Assembly: GCF_011516945.1 (NCBI RefSeq)
Contig: NZ_WOTH01000016.1
Span: 1 to 64,000, forward strand
Direction of reading: 5' to 3'
From: Acetobacter estunensis
Lineage (GTDB): Bacteria > Pseudomonadota > Alphaproteobacteria > Acetobacterales > Acetobacteraceae
DNA: 64,000 nt
Within the stretch, counting starts at the first letter, position 1. The number at the start of each line of letters is the position of its first letter. A program made the translations under genes and the position numbers. Positions 27,259 through 35,949 of the stretch are shown piece by piece. The notes under the pieces were generated by a model. The model saw nothing but the letters and a program-made list of their open reading frames with translations. It made no database searches and was not told the origin of the DNA.

Positions 27259-28401
27259 TTATGGCGCTACATATTCGACATAGACTTGGCTTTCGGTGTT
27301 GAAGGGACGAGGATCCGTCATGTCTCCGCTGGGGATGATGGCATCGACCAGGCAATCGCCTTCATGCACCACCATCGGCAGTCGGCCGGGGACCGCCACC
27401 GCTGAGCCGACTGTGCTTTGATCCCCAATACCTCCCAGATCGACCGAACCTATTTTCACAGCGTCAGTCCAGAAGGCGGAACTCATGTTGGGATGGGACG
27501 CGGTGCCGCTCAAATCGTTCCACATGAATTTACCGGGAATATGATTGTGGAAGGCACGTTGGCAACTGTCCTTTGTATAGACAAGGATGTTGTGGGTTAT
27601 GTTCCATTTCCCCGTAGTCGCCAATGGAAACGGCCGGTGAGGATCGCTGCTGGCGGTCGCGTTCCCAAATACGTGCAAAATGGTTGATCCGGGAGGGATC
27701 TGACCTCCCTGATGAATGGGTATGCCGACATAAGCGTTGAGAGATGGCGCATCACGGTTGTTGACGCTCACAAGAAACTCGGCGTCCAGCCCCGCGATCT
27801 GGCCTTTTTGTGCTGTGGTGCCCGTTGAAAGCAGGGAGCGCGTAAGAGAGCGCGCCTCTGATTCCGTGTCATAATCGACTGTTATATGAGCGCCCATCGT
27901 ATATTCGCCATTGGCAAAATCGCTGCCGTCAAAATTCATGAAAAGGCAGCTTCCTTGTGCAGCATGGACCTGAAGCGGCACGGGAAACGTGTAATCGAAG
28001 CTGAAGGTCTTGGTGCCAAGATGTATCTGTTTGAGGATGGTGGCGCCCAGTCCGAAGCTGTCATAGCGATTGTAGATGTCACTGTAATCGTTCTGCTTTT
28101 CACCATCTACTGGGCAGTGCCCATTGCGTGCGATGGTCAGGCTGAACAGCGTTTCAGAGGAAATCGGCTCACCAGCCTTCTCGCCTTTCCGGGTGATGGT
28201 GAAGACTGTGCCATGAACGCGCTTGATCCGCGTGGCATCCGTCACGGGCAGGAGGGGGAAGGAATTCTTCACAAAGAAATCCGTCGACCGCTTGGTGAAA
28301 CTGAGATCGCGACTCACCGTTTGTTCCGCATGAACCGGCGATGCCAATTGCGTCCCGCACAGCAGGAGTCCAAGTGCTGCAATCTTTTTTCCGTCATTCA
28401 T
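27259..28401 (-). CDS. Secreted protein of unknown function
   Basis: 380 residues with a signal peptide (IAALGLLLCGTQLASPVHA). The mature protein is rich in beta-prone segments, contains four to five cysteines, and has GSCLFMNFDGSDFANGEYTM and FWTDAVKIGSVDLGGIGD. No known domain is recognised. It lies just 5' of the tRNA-Val gene on the same strand and divergent from the methylamine dehydrogenase operon (197-base gap), so the two may share a promoter region. Confidence 0.7.
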   Translation of the reverse strand: MNDGKKIAALGLLLCGTQLASPVHAEQTVSRDLSFTKRSTDFFVKNSFPLLPVTDATRIKRVHGTVFTITRKGEKAGEPISSETLFSLTIARNGHCPVDGEKQNDYSDIYNRYDSFGLGATILKQIHLGTKTFSFDYTFPVPLQVHAAQGSCLFMNFDGSDFANGEYTMGAHITVDYDTESEARSLTRSLLSTGTTAQKGQIAGLDAEFLVSVNNRDAPSLNAYVGIPIHQGGQIPPGSTILHVFGNATASSDPHRPFPLATTGKWNITHNILVYTKDSCQRAFHNHIPGKFMWNDLSGTASHPNMSSAFWTDAVKIGSVDLGGIGDQSTVGSAVAVPGRLPMVVHEGDCLVDAIIPSGDMTDPRPFNTESQVYVEYVAP

Positions 28402-28598
28402 GCTGGCGGCCTCCTTGCCCTATGAGACGTTGGAGGCTTCATGCAGCATTGCAAGGTCCTGGCTGTCAAAGATTTATCCGTCGCATACTGACAGGGATGT
28501 CGCGTTTGTGCGCGAACAAAATGTGACATTTTCTCTTGCCGAAACGGCTTCTTTAGTTAACATTCCAAAATGTTGCGAAACCGATAGAAAAGAGTCAC

Positions 28599-29831
28599 AT
28601 GACCCTCCCGAATTCGCGTAACTCCGCTGGCCGCCGCGTAACGCGCGCCGCCATGCTGTGCTCGCTGGCGAGCGGCCTTGCCCTGCTGGCTGGAGCCACT
28701 TCCGGCCGGGCGGAAGAGCCTGTCCTGCAGACGGAGCAGAGTGATACCGTCAAGCTGGCCCCTTGGTCAGCGCACACCATCCTCGTGGTGGACGCTGTCT
28801 ATCAGCACAACAAGGACGGTCGTACCTATATAGTGGACGGCGACAAAGGGCGTCTGCTGGGCATGGTGCAGGCGGCCTATAACGCCAATGTCGTGATGAC
28901 GGCCGATGACGCCAGCAAGTTTTATGTGGGTGAAACCACATGGGAACGCGGTAACCGCGGCGAGCGGAACGACCTGCTGGCCGAATACGATTCGTCCACA
29001 CTCCGGATCATCGCCGACGAGAAACTGCCGTCGCGTGCGCTGGTCACGCCCAAGCGCAACGATCTCGCGATCAGCGCCGACGGTTCGTATGTTTATGTCT
29101 ATCAGATGAGCCCCAGCAACGCGGTCGAGGTTGTGGACACCAAGACGCACAAAGTTGCCCAGACCGTGGATATTCCCGGCTGCGCGCTGGCCTATTCGTG
29201 GGGCAATAGCGGCTTCTCATCGCTCTGCGCCGACGGCACTCTGGCCAATGTGAGCTTGGGTGCAGATGGCAAGTCTTCCATGACCCATACGGCAGCGTTC
29301 TTCGAACCCGATCATGACGGGATCTTCGAACAGAGCCCGTCTGTGACCAAGGACGGGAAGGCATGGTTCATCAGCTACACCGGTAAGGTGTACGAGGCGA
29401 AGCTTGGTGCGGACTCCACTGTGGCCAAGCCATGGTCGTTGCAGGAAGGCGCAGGTCTGAAGGCTGCTCCGGACTCTTCCAAGCCTTTTGAAGTCACATG
29501 GCGTCCGGGCGGTTGGCAGATGGCCGCGTTGCACAAGAGCACGCACGAACTTTATGTGTTGATGCATAAAGGCACGTTCTGGACGCACAAGGACGGTGGC
29601 ACGGAAGTGTGGGTGTATGACACCGAGACCCACAAGCGTCTGCGCCGGATGCCGCTGCCTGTGGCAAGCCCCATGGTGGGTGTGACACAGGACGACAAAC
29701 CACTGATGTTCGCCACCGATGAAGATACGGGCGACTTTTTCATCCTCGATCCGAAGACCGGCAAGCAGCTTCGTAAGATGAAGGCGCTTGGTGGCTCCCT
29801 GATCTTCACTCTCGCACCCGGTGAAGGATGA
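28599..29831 (+). CDS. mauB: Methylamine/aromatic amine dehydrogenase, large subunit
   Basis: 410 residues, exported (leader ends near SGRAEEP). Seven-bladed propeller large subunit of a TTQ amine dehydrogenase. Family features: VVDAVYQHNKDGRTYIVDGD, SPSNAVEVVDTKTHKVAQTV, DIPGCALAYSWGNSGF and LYVLMHKGTFWTHKDGGTEV. The periplasmic enzyme deaminates primary amines to aldehydes plus ammonia. First gene of an operon with ATGA-type overlaps. Methylamine is favoured over aromatic amines because the small subunit looks MauA-like. Confidence 0.93.
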   Translation: MTLPNSRNSAGRRVTRAAMLCSLASGLALLAGATSGRAEEPVLQTEQSDTVKLAPWSAHTILVVDAVYQHNKDGRTYIVDGDKGRLLGMVQAAYNANVVMTADDASKFYVGETTWERGNRGERNDLLAEYDSSTLRIIADEKLPSRALVTPKRNDLAISADGSYVYVYQMSPSNAVEVVDTKTHKVAQTVDIPGCALAYSWGNSGFSSLCADGTLANVSLGADGKSSMTHTAAFFEPDHDGIFEQSPSVTKDGKAWFISYTGKVYEAKLGADSTVAKPWSLQEGAGLKAAPDSSKPFEVTWRPGGWQMAALHKSTHELYVLMHKGTFWTHKDGGTEVWVYDTETHKRLRRMPLPVASPMVGVTQDDKPLMFATDEDTGDFFILDPKTGKQLRKMKALGGSLIFTLAPGEG

Positions 29832-30382
29832 GGCCGGAGGTCTTCGGTGTGATCACGGAAGGCGTGTCGGCTGTGTGCGCGGGGGGCATCGGAATGATGT
29901 TTCTCGTGGCGGGCATCGCCAAGTTGCGCGAGCATGATGTGTTTCTTGGCGTGCTTGCGTCCTATCGCCTGCTGCCCGGCTGGATGCTGGAAGGCGTAGC
30001 GTGGATGTTGGGTGTGCTGGAAGTAACCGCAGGGGCTTCGCTTCTATCGGGTTTGGGCGCGCCTCTCGGTGGTATGCTGGCCGCTCTGATGCTGATGGTT
30101 TTTGCTGTTGCCATGGGTGTCAATGTGGCGCGTGGACGCACGGACCTTTCGTGCGGCTGCACGCCGGGGATGAAAGGGGAGCGTCTTTCGTGGACGCTGA
30201 CCTTGCGGACACTGGCGTGCGTCATGCCTGCGCTCGCGCCCTTCGCGATGAGGGGCGGAAGCGACTCATTGTTGCTGCAGGTGGAAGGCGTGGTGTCCGG
30301 CGTGGCCCTATGGCTGCTGTGGCAGTCATTGCGTGCTGTGGACAGTGAGGCTGTGAGCCTTGCCGAAAGCGGGCACGCATGA
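29828..30382 (+). CDS. mauE: Methylamine utilisation membrane protein MauE
   Basis: 184 residues with four or so hydrophobic segments. DoxX/MauE signature: FLVAGIAKLREHDVFLGVLA, followed by YRLLP, and GRTDLSCGCTPG with its conserved Cys-Gly-Cys. In Paracoccus, MauE and MauD are both needed to make the disulfide-rich small subunit. ATG overlaps the mauB stop by four bases. Confidence 0.92.
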   Translation: MRPEVFGVITEGVSAVCAGGIGMMFLVAGIAKLREHDVFLGVLASYRLLPGWMLEGVAWMLGVLEVTAGASLLSGLGAPLGGMLAALMLMVFAVAMGVNVARGRTDLSCGCTPGMKGERLSWTLTLRTLACVMPALAPFAMRGGSDSLLLQVEGVVSGVALWLLWQSLRAVDSEAVSLAESGHA

Positions 30383-30984
30383 TGTGGGTTCTTGTCCTCT
30401 GGCAGGTTGCGCTCACGGCGCTGCTGGCTGTGCTTACGGTTACGCTGTTTGCGTTGGCGCGGCAGATTGGCGTTCTGCATGAACGGATGGCGCCCATCGG
30501 TCCGCAAGAGGCACGGTCCGGGCTGGAGGTGGGGCAGGTGGTTCCACGTCTGGTGCTGCACACACTCGAGGGCGCTCCGGTTGTCATCGGAGATCCACTG
30601 GCGCCCGGTCATTTCCAGATGTTGCTGTTCGTCGCTCCGGAATGTCCTGTCTGCAAACGGGTTATTCCCGTTGTTCGGCAGATGGCTGCGGAACGGGGCT
30701 TCGAGCTTCTGTTTGTCGGAGATGGGCCAGAACCCGAACTCAAGACCATGGTGGCCAGTCGCGCCGAAATGCAGGGAGTTCCGCTTCTGACGGGCGTGGA
30801 ACTCGGACTGGTTCTCCAGATCAACCGTCTGCCCGCTTTGGTGCTGCTCGATGAGCACGGCACCATCCGGGTGAAGGATATCGTCAATACGCGACGCCAG
30901 ATCGAAGGGTTGCTGGAGGGCATTGCCGCTCCAGCCCCGCAGGCTCGCGCCCAGATAGGGGAGATTTCTCATGCTGCCGTCTGA
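30379..30984 (+). CDS. mauD: Methylamine utilisation thioredoxin-like protein MauD
   Basis: 201 residues: one N-terminal membrane anchor (residues about 5-28), then a thioredoxin-fold domain with intact redox motif CPVCK (APECPVCKRVIPV) and cis-Pro region NRLPALVLLD. Likely works with MauE to form the six disulfides of the small subunit. Overlaps mauE (ATGA) and mauA (14 bases). Confidence 0.93.
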   Translation: MMWVLVLWQVALTALLAVLTVTLFALARQIGVLHERMAPIGPQEARSGLEVGQVVPRLVLHTLEGAPVVIGDPLAPGHFQMLLFVAPECPVCKRVIPVVRQMAAERGFELLFVGDGPEPELKTMVASRAEMQGVPLLTGVELGLVLQINRLPALVLLDEHGTIRVKDIVNTRRQIEGLLEGIAAPAPQARAQIGEISHAAV

Positions 30985-31537
30985 GACTGCCACAAAGCAG
31001 GGCTCCCTGCTTGATCGTCTGACCGAAACCGTGCTGCGCCGCATTGCCGGTCACAGTTCGCGTCGTGACGTGATCACCAGGATCGGCGGAGCCGTGGCTG
31101 CCGCTCCGGCCTTTATGCTGCTGCCCGTCAGTCGGGCCGACGCGGCCAGCGCCAAGCCGAAAGCCATGACGCCGTTCGGTTCCAAGGCGCAGGCCAAGGA
31201 TGAAAACGCCTGCGATTACTGGCGCTACTGCGCCATCGACGGAAACCTCTGCACGAGTTGCGGCGGTGGTGTGCACAGCTGTCCGCCGGGCACGGCTCCG
31301 TCGCCCACCTCGTGGATTGGCAGCTGCTACAATCCGCAGGATGGCAATTCCTACATGATTGCTTACCGCGATTGCTGCGGACAGGATTCCTGTAACGAAG
31401 TGACGTGCCTCAATACAGATGGGGACCAGCCGTCCTATCGTCCGATGGCGAATAACGACATCATCTGGTGTTTCGGTACCGGGACATCGGAGATGTACAA
31501 CTGTTCGACCGCCGCCGTGATTGGCAAGGCGTCCTGA
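30971..31537 (+). CDS. mauA: Methylamine dehydrogenase small subunit (TTQ cofactor)
   Basis: 188 residues with a long twin-arginine leader (SRRDVITRIGG, residues 30-40). Mature domain starts near 80. The two tryptophans that form TTQ are Trp115 (TSWIGSCYNP) and Trp166 (NDIIWCFG). Asp90 (CAIDGN) and Asp134 (AYRDCCG) match MADH Asp32 and Asp76. Twelve cysteines allow six disulfides, but two are placed differently from Paracoccus MADH (see findings). The C-terminus VIGKAS is the same as in MADH as I recall it. TTQ formation normally requires MauG, not found in this window. Confidence 0.94.
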   Translation: MLPSETATKQGSLLDRLTETVLRRIAGHSSRRDVITRIGGAVAAAPAFMLLPVSRADAASAKPKAMTPFGSKAQAKDENACDYWRYCAIDGNLCTSCGGGVHSCPPGTAPSPTSWIGSCYNPQDGNSYMIAYRDCCGQDSCNEVTCLNTDGDQPSYRPMANNDIIWCFGTGTSEMYNCSTAAVIGKAS

Positions 31538-31560
31538 GACACGAATACGAAGAACGGATC

Positions 31561-32046
31561 ATGAAGCTTACAAAAAAGACTTTCGCTTTTCCTCTCCTCG
31601 CGGTCTTGGCGGCTGGAGTTGCTCTTTCCGGCTCCGCTCATGCGGCGGCGGACGGGCAGCAGCTTTACAACGCCAATTGCAGTCTGTGTCATCAGGTCGG
31701 TGGAGCGGGCGTTCCGGGCATGTACCCCACTCTGAAGGGGCGTATCGGCACCATTGCCTCCTCTGCGGAAGGCAAGACCTATGTTATGCACGTTCTGCTC
31801 AACGGTCTGTCCGGCACCATCAAGGCTGGTGGCAACTCCTACACGGGTTACATGCCGTCCTTCGTGGCGCAGACGGATGAAAACGTCGCGGCCATCCTGA
31901 CTTATGTGGCCTCGCTCGGGGATGCGAAGCCGGCCCCAACTTTCACAGCGGATGACGTGAAGGCGGCGCGGGCTGCCGGAACACTGGCGCCTGCCGCCAT
32001 TCTGGATGAGCGAAAGAAGCTCGATGCTGTCCACCCTATTCCGTAA
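31561..32046 (+). CDS. Periplasmic monohaem cytochrome c
   Basis: 161 residues, signal peptide ending SAHAAAD, one haem site CSLCH (residues 40-44) and a candidate Met ligand in GYMPSF. It follows mauA by 23 bases, in the place where other operons carry amicyanin (mauC). It is a good candidate for taking electrons from the TTQ enzyme. The open frame extends upstream to 31468, but ATG 31561 gives the only leader. Confidence 0.85.
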   Translation: MKLTKKTFAFPLLAVLAAGVALSGSAHAAADGQQLYNANCSLCHQVGGAGVPGMYPTLKGRIGTIASSAEGKTYVMHVLLNGLSGTIKAGGNSYTGYMPSFVAQTDENVAAILTYVASLGDAKPAPTFTADDVKAARAAGTLAPAAILDERKKLDAVHPIP

Positions 32047-32554
32047 AGCTGTCGGAAAGCGGCTTTGCCATTGGTCCCTTCACGGGCTGATGGCTGTCGC
32101 CATGGGGAGTGGCCTCATCGTGGGGGCGGCTCATGCCGCCGATGCGGTTCCCGGTGCGACAACTCTCGATCATACGCAAGTGGAATATGTCTCCCACTGT
32201 GGCGGTTGTCACGGCATCGAGGGAATATCGGGCAACACATTCGTGCCGACCATGCGTAACGCTGTGGGAGCCTTCGCCTGCACGGATGAAGGACGCGCCT
32301 ATCTCATCCGGGTGCCGGGTGTGTCGATGTCATTGATTCGTAACGATCAAACGCTTGCGGATGTGATGAACTTCGTGATGTTGCGTCTGGCGGGAAGCAG
32401 TCTTCCTTCGGACTTTCATCCCTACACGGCCTCGGAGATTCACGACCTGCGGCAGCATCCTCTGTCGGTGCCGGGTTTCATGCAGCAGCGGAGCGAAGTG
32501 CTGGGCCGTGCCCTTGCGGCCTGCTCCAGTAAGAAAAGCGGAAAGGAGGGATAG
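32024..32554 (+). CDS. Second monohaem cytochrome c
   Basis: 176 residues from ATG 32024 (with GAAAGAAG upstream), overlapping the previous gene by 23 bases. Leader to about AAHAAD, haem site CGGCH (residues 59-63), and VPGVSMSLI/MNFVMLRL as possible Met-ligand regions. Paired with the first cytochrome it may relay electrons to the bc1 complex or a terminal oxidase. Both are far too small to be the dihaem MauG (about 370 residues, two CxxCH). Confidence 0.82.
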   Translation: MLSTLFRKAVGKRLCHWSLHGLMAVAMGSGLIVGAAHAADAVPGATTLDHTQVEYVSHCGGCHGIEGISGNTFVPTMRNAVGAFACTDEGRAYLIRVPGVSMSLIRNDQTLADVMNFVMLRLAGSSLPSDFHPYTASEIHDLRQHPLSVPGFMQQRSEVLGRALAACSSKKSGKEG

Positions 32555-32666
32555 GAGGGGCAGAAGTGTCTCTCCACAATAAGGGCCGCTTCTCGAATGC
32601 AAGGCGAATGCCCTGTTCCGACAATATGTTCCGGTATCATATCGAAAATCAGGGAGTTCCTGCCGT

Positions 32667-34034
32667 ATGAAGTTTCGCTATCGGCTGTCCATGGGGGCCT
32701 GTTTTGCCCTTCAGCTTGCCTCCGTGCCTGCCTTTGCTCAGGAGCGTCTTACGCCCGAAGAAGCTGGTCGGCCTCTGGTGAGCGAAGAAACAGCGGCAGA
32801 AAAGCAGGACGCGGCGAAAGCGGAAATCAATCTCAAGCCACCTGAAAGCCACAACTGGTTTGATGATCTTGAAGGTCATATCGTTGTGGAAGCGGGCGTG
32901 AACGGCAATCCATGGACGCATACCGGGCGCAACTGGGCGCAGTCCTATATTGATCGCGCGAACACCGCCACACTCAATCAGATCACCGGTACGCTCTCCC
33001 ATCCGGTATCGGATCTAGGCGGTGGGTATGGTCTGGGGTTCGTGTTCGAAGTCCTTTACGGCTCGGATGCGCGCATGAACCCGACGATCGGCATGGGCGA
33101 CGGCAATCTGACCGGCATGTACCAGTGGGCGCCCACGCAGGCGCATATCGACGCGCATCTTCCCTGGTTTACGAAGGACGGCGTCGATCTCCAGATCGGT
33201 CAGATGTACGGTATGCAGGGCTTCGAGGGCACGGACGCGCTGGAGCGGCCTTTCTACAGCTACAATTATTCATCCGATTTCATTGTGCCGTTCGAAGTGG
33301 TGGGCGTGACCGCAACGGTTCACCTCGCCGAACATTTCGACTGGATTCTGGGTGTCAACGCTGGCAACTCGACCACCTTCGGCGGCGCGAAGAACAATAG
33401 CCGCCCCAAGGGGTATTTCGGATTTGCCTTCAACGGTCTGATGGATGGCAAGCTCGATATCACCGCGACAGCCTATGTCGGCCCGCAGCAGAGTGTTTAT
33501 GCCATCGGCCGCGAGGCTAATCATGCAATGGAATACATTGGAGATTTGCTCGCCACCTACAAAATCGATGACAAGACCAGCGTGACTCTCAACGGCACAT
33601 ATTTCCATGACGATTATCTGCAGGATGACGTCTACGGCGTGACCGTCTATTACGCCCACGATTTTTACCCGTGGTTGACCTTTAACGCTCGTGGTGAAGT
33701 CTTCCGCGACAACAACGGTGGTGTGGTCGGCAACAATATCGGCACCATGTCCTACGTCAATGAACTGCGCGGCCGGAATTACGCGTATGACTATGCTCCC
33801 GGCACGACCTATGGCGAACTGACGGTGGGTGTTTCCTATCGGCCCCAGTTCATCAATGACAATCTTGCCAAAGGAAGCCTGACCATCCGTCCCGAACTCC
33901 GTCTGGACAAGTCGCTCAATGGCACGCGCCCGTTTAACCGCACGTCGGCCACGGATACGCCGGGTGTGGGATATGCTGACAAGGGCATGAACAACATGTT
34001 CTGGTTCAGTTGTGACGCTATCTGGGCGTTTTAA
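32667..34034 (+). CDS. Outer-membrane porin-like beta-barrel protein
   Basis: 455 residues, signal peptide ending VPAFAQE, then an extended N-terminal segment and a beta-barrel of the BBP2/OmpL-like class: GGYGLGFVFEVLYGSDARMN, QIGQMYGMQGFEGTDALERP, YSYNYSSDF, terminal aromatic Phe. Located between the cytochromes and the second mauD gene, so probably a pore for amines or their products. Specificity is inference. Confidence 0.75.
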   Translation: MKFRYRLSMGACFALQLASVPAFAQERLTPEEAGRPLVSEETAAEKQDAAKAEINLKPPESHNWFDDLEGHIVVEAGVNGNPWTHTGRNWAQSYIDRANTATLNQITGTLSHPVSDLGGGYGLGFVFEVLYGSDARMNPTIGMGDGNLTGMYQWAPTQAHIDAHLPWFTKDGVDLQIGQMYGMQGFEGTDALERPFYSYNYSSDFIVPFEVVGVTATVHLAEHFDWILGVNAGNSTTFGGAKNNSRPKGYFGFAFNGLMDGKLDITATAYVGPQQSVYAIGREANHAMEYIGDLLATYKIDDKTSVTLNGTYFHDDYLQDDVYGVTVYYAHDFYPWLTFNARGEVFRDNNGGVVGNNIGTMSYVNELRGRNYAYDYAPGTTYGELTVGVSYRPQFINDNLAKGSLTIRPELRLDKSLNGTRPFNRTSATDTPGVGYADKGMNNMFWFSCDAIWAF

Positions 34035-34043
34035 GAGGTTCGG

Positions 34044-34655
34044 ATGATGCCGCTGATGAATATTCTGATCGCGGGGAATGTGCTGCTGACGGTCGTGCTC
34101 GTGGCGGCGCTCTATGTCACATGGCGGGTCATGGCCCGCGTGCGGCAGCTTTTTCGAGAGGTGGCGCCGGTGGGCGCCCTGACCAATTCACGTGGACCGC
34201 AACCGGGCGAAGCTGCTCCCTCGCAACCGTTTCATCTTCTCAACGGTGGCACCATTTCCCTTGCGACCGGCAATGGGCCGCGGCTGCTTCTATTCGTGTC
34301 GGCTACTTGTCCGGTCTCGCGCAAAGTAATCCCCATCGCGCAGGATTTCGCACGGCGTGAGCAGGTGGACCTTCTGTTCGCGGGAGATGACGCGCAGGCA
34401 GTGCAGGAGCGTTTTGTTGCGGCATCCGGCATGCCAGCGGATCATTTCGTCAATGACCCCGCGCTTGGTCGCGCACTGGAAGTGGACAAGTTGCCAGCCG
34501 CGTTTCTGCTTGCTCCAGATGGCGTCCTTCTCGCGCGTGGATTGGTGAACAGCCGCGAGCATCTGGAAAGCCTGCTCAACGCTTGGGAAAGCGGTTTTGC
34601 CACCGTGCAGGATTACATTTCCCACACCCGCAGGCAGAAAACCGCTCTGGTGTGA
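34044..34655 (+). CDS. Second MauD-like protein with degenerate redox motif
   Basis: 203 residues: N-terminal membrane anchor, then a thioredoxin fold clearly related to MauD (GPRLLLFVSATCPVSRKVIP; DKLPAAFLLAPDGVLLARGL). The redox motif is CPVS: the second cysteine is replaced by serine. It can form mixed disulfides but not an internal disulfide, so it may serve as an isomerase-like partner or a trapping or scaffold protein. Ten bases after the porin gene, last of the operon. Confidence 0.82.
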   Translation: MMPLMNILIAGNVLLTVVLVAALYVTWRVMARVRQLFREVAPVGALTNSRGPQPGEAAPSQPFHLLNGGTISLATGNGPRLLLFVSATCPVSRKVIPIAQDFARREQVDLLFAGDDAQAVQERFVAASGMPADHFVNDPALGRALEVDKLPAAFLLAPDGVLLARGLVNSREHLESLLNAWESGFATVQDYISHTRRQKTALV

Positions 34656-34657
34656 GT

Positions 34658-34698
34658 GCTCAGTGTCCTGCCTGCGGGTGTCAGGCAGGACACTGAGC
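34658..34698 (+). terminator. 17-bp perfect hairpin between the mau and ald operons
   Basis: GCTCAGTGTCCTGCCTG (34658-34674), loop of seven, and its exact reverse complement (34682-34698), immediately after the second mauD stop and touching the convergent aldF stop. The following plus-strand bases, CTTATTTGG, give only a weak U tract. It probably insulates both converging operons. Confidence 0.8.
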
Positions 34699-35949
34699 TT
34701 ATTTGGCGTCCATCGCCTTGTTCAGCGCCGCTTCCGAAGGCGTGGCCTCAGTGAAATGAGTCATGACGAAGCTGGTGATGTCCGTCAGATCTTTTCGGCT
34801 GTAACCACCTCCCGCAAAGCCCGGCATGGCGTGTGTGCTGCCATCTCTCGTCGTGAGGGACGATCCGTCCATGATGATGCGGATCAGGTTGTGACCATCG
34901 TTGGCGCTGAGAGAACGTGCTCCTGCGATATTGGCGTAAGGCGTTTGGCGTCCTGAGCCATCCGCCAGGTGACAGCCCGCGCAGGCAGAGACGAACAGGC
35001 GACCACCGCGTGTATTCTGCGGCACTGTCCCGTTGTTGGAGACAATTACGCGGGAGGGAGCAGGGGCATCGTCCGACGCAACGGGTTTGAGATCACGCAA
35101 ATACGTCACCATCGCGCGAATGTCGCCTGGAGTAAGGTGGCGCAGGCTATAAGTAATGACCTCGGCCATATCGGCAGATGCCGTGCCATGACCGTCCGCG
35201 TGACCGGTGGCCAGATATTGGGCCAGTGCCTCATCCGTCCATCCGCCAATGCCGCTCGTGCGATCGGGTGTGATGTTATAGGCGCGCAATCCGTTGATCG
35301 TGTTGCCGGCAAAAGCCCGGCTCGTGGACAGACCGGAGGTCAGGGTGCGGGGTGAATGGCAGTCCGCGCAGTGTCCGGGTCCTTCCACGAGGGTGCGACC
35401 TCGGTTCCATTCCGCTGACTTGCTCGGATCGTCTGGATAGGAAGATCGCGGTCCGTTGAGCAGGTTCCACCCGATCATGATTGCGCGGATGGAAAACGGA
35501 AAGCGCAGCCTGTTGGCGGGTGGCGTGTTGGCTGATTTGGGGACAGTCGCCAGCCATGCTCGAAGATCTTTCACTTCGGCCGGACTCATTCGCGCGTAGG
35601 CTGGATAAGGCATGGCGGGATAAAGATGCTTCCAGCCGGGGGAGATGCCTTCGCGAACGGAGCGGGTGAATTCCTCATCGGTCCATTTGCCGATGCCGTG
35701 CTTCGGATCGGGCGTGATATTGGAAGAATAGAGCACGCCCATGCCCGGCACATTGAAGGCGCGGCCACCCGCAAACGGAACGCCGCCCGGCGCGGTGTGA
35801 CAGGCTTCGCAGTCTGAGGCGCGGGCAAGGTATTCGCCACGGGCGAGAACTGCACTGTCTGCGCGCGCGGTGTTTAGGGAGGAAAGGAGCGCCAGCGTGG
35901 CGAGGCCCGAGCCGGTCAGCAGGGCGCGCGCGTGAGAAAAGCGGCTCAT
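34699..35949 (-). CDS. aldF: Trihaem cytochrome c subunit of membrane aldehyde dehydrogenase
   Basis: 416 residues from ATG 35949 (overlaps the aldH stop, ATGA). Leader ends near NTARAD. Three haem sites: CEACH at 47, CADCH at 194 and CAGCH at 323, the AdhB/AldF arrangement of acetic acid bacteria. It hands electrons from the molybdenum subunit to ubiquinone at the outer face of the inner membrane. An open frame upstream of 35949 lies within aldH and is not part of the protein. Confidence 0.9.
   Translation of the reverse strand: MSRFSHARALLTGSGLATLALLSSLNTARADSAVLARGEYLARASDCEACHTAPGGVPFAGGRAFNVPGMGVLYSSNITPDPKHGIGKWTDEEFTRSVREGISPGWKHLYPAMPYPAYARMSPAEVKDLRAWLATVPKSANTPPANRLRFPFSIRAIMIGWNLLNGPRSSYPDDPSKSAEWNRGRTLVEGPGHCADCHSPRTLTSGLSTSRAFAGNTINGLRAYNITPDRTSGIGGWTDEALAQYLATGHADGHGTASADMAEVITYSLRHLTPGDIRAMVTYLRDLKPVASDDAPAPSRVIVSNNGTVPQNTRGGRLFVSACAGCHLADGSGRQTPYANIAGARSLSANDGHNLIRIIMDGSSLTTRDGSTHAMPGFAGGGYSRKDLTDITSFVMTHFTEATPSEAALNKAMDAK

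Noticed and set aside
31561-32554. The two cytochromes as a split or diverged MauG
   Set aside because: Each has its own signal peptide and a single CxxCH; neither has the length or the second haem region of a dihaem peroxidase.
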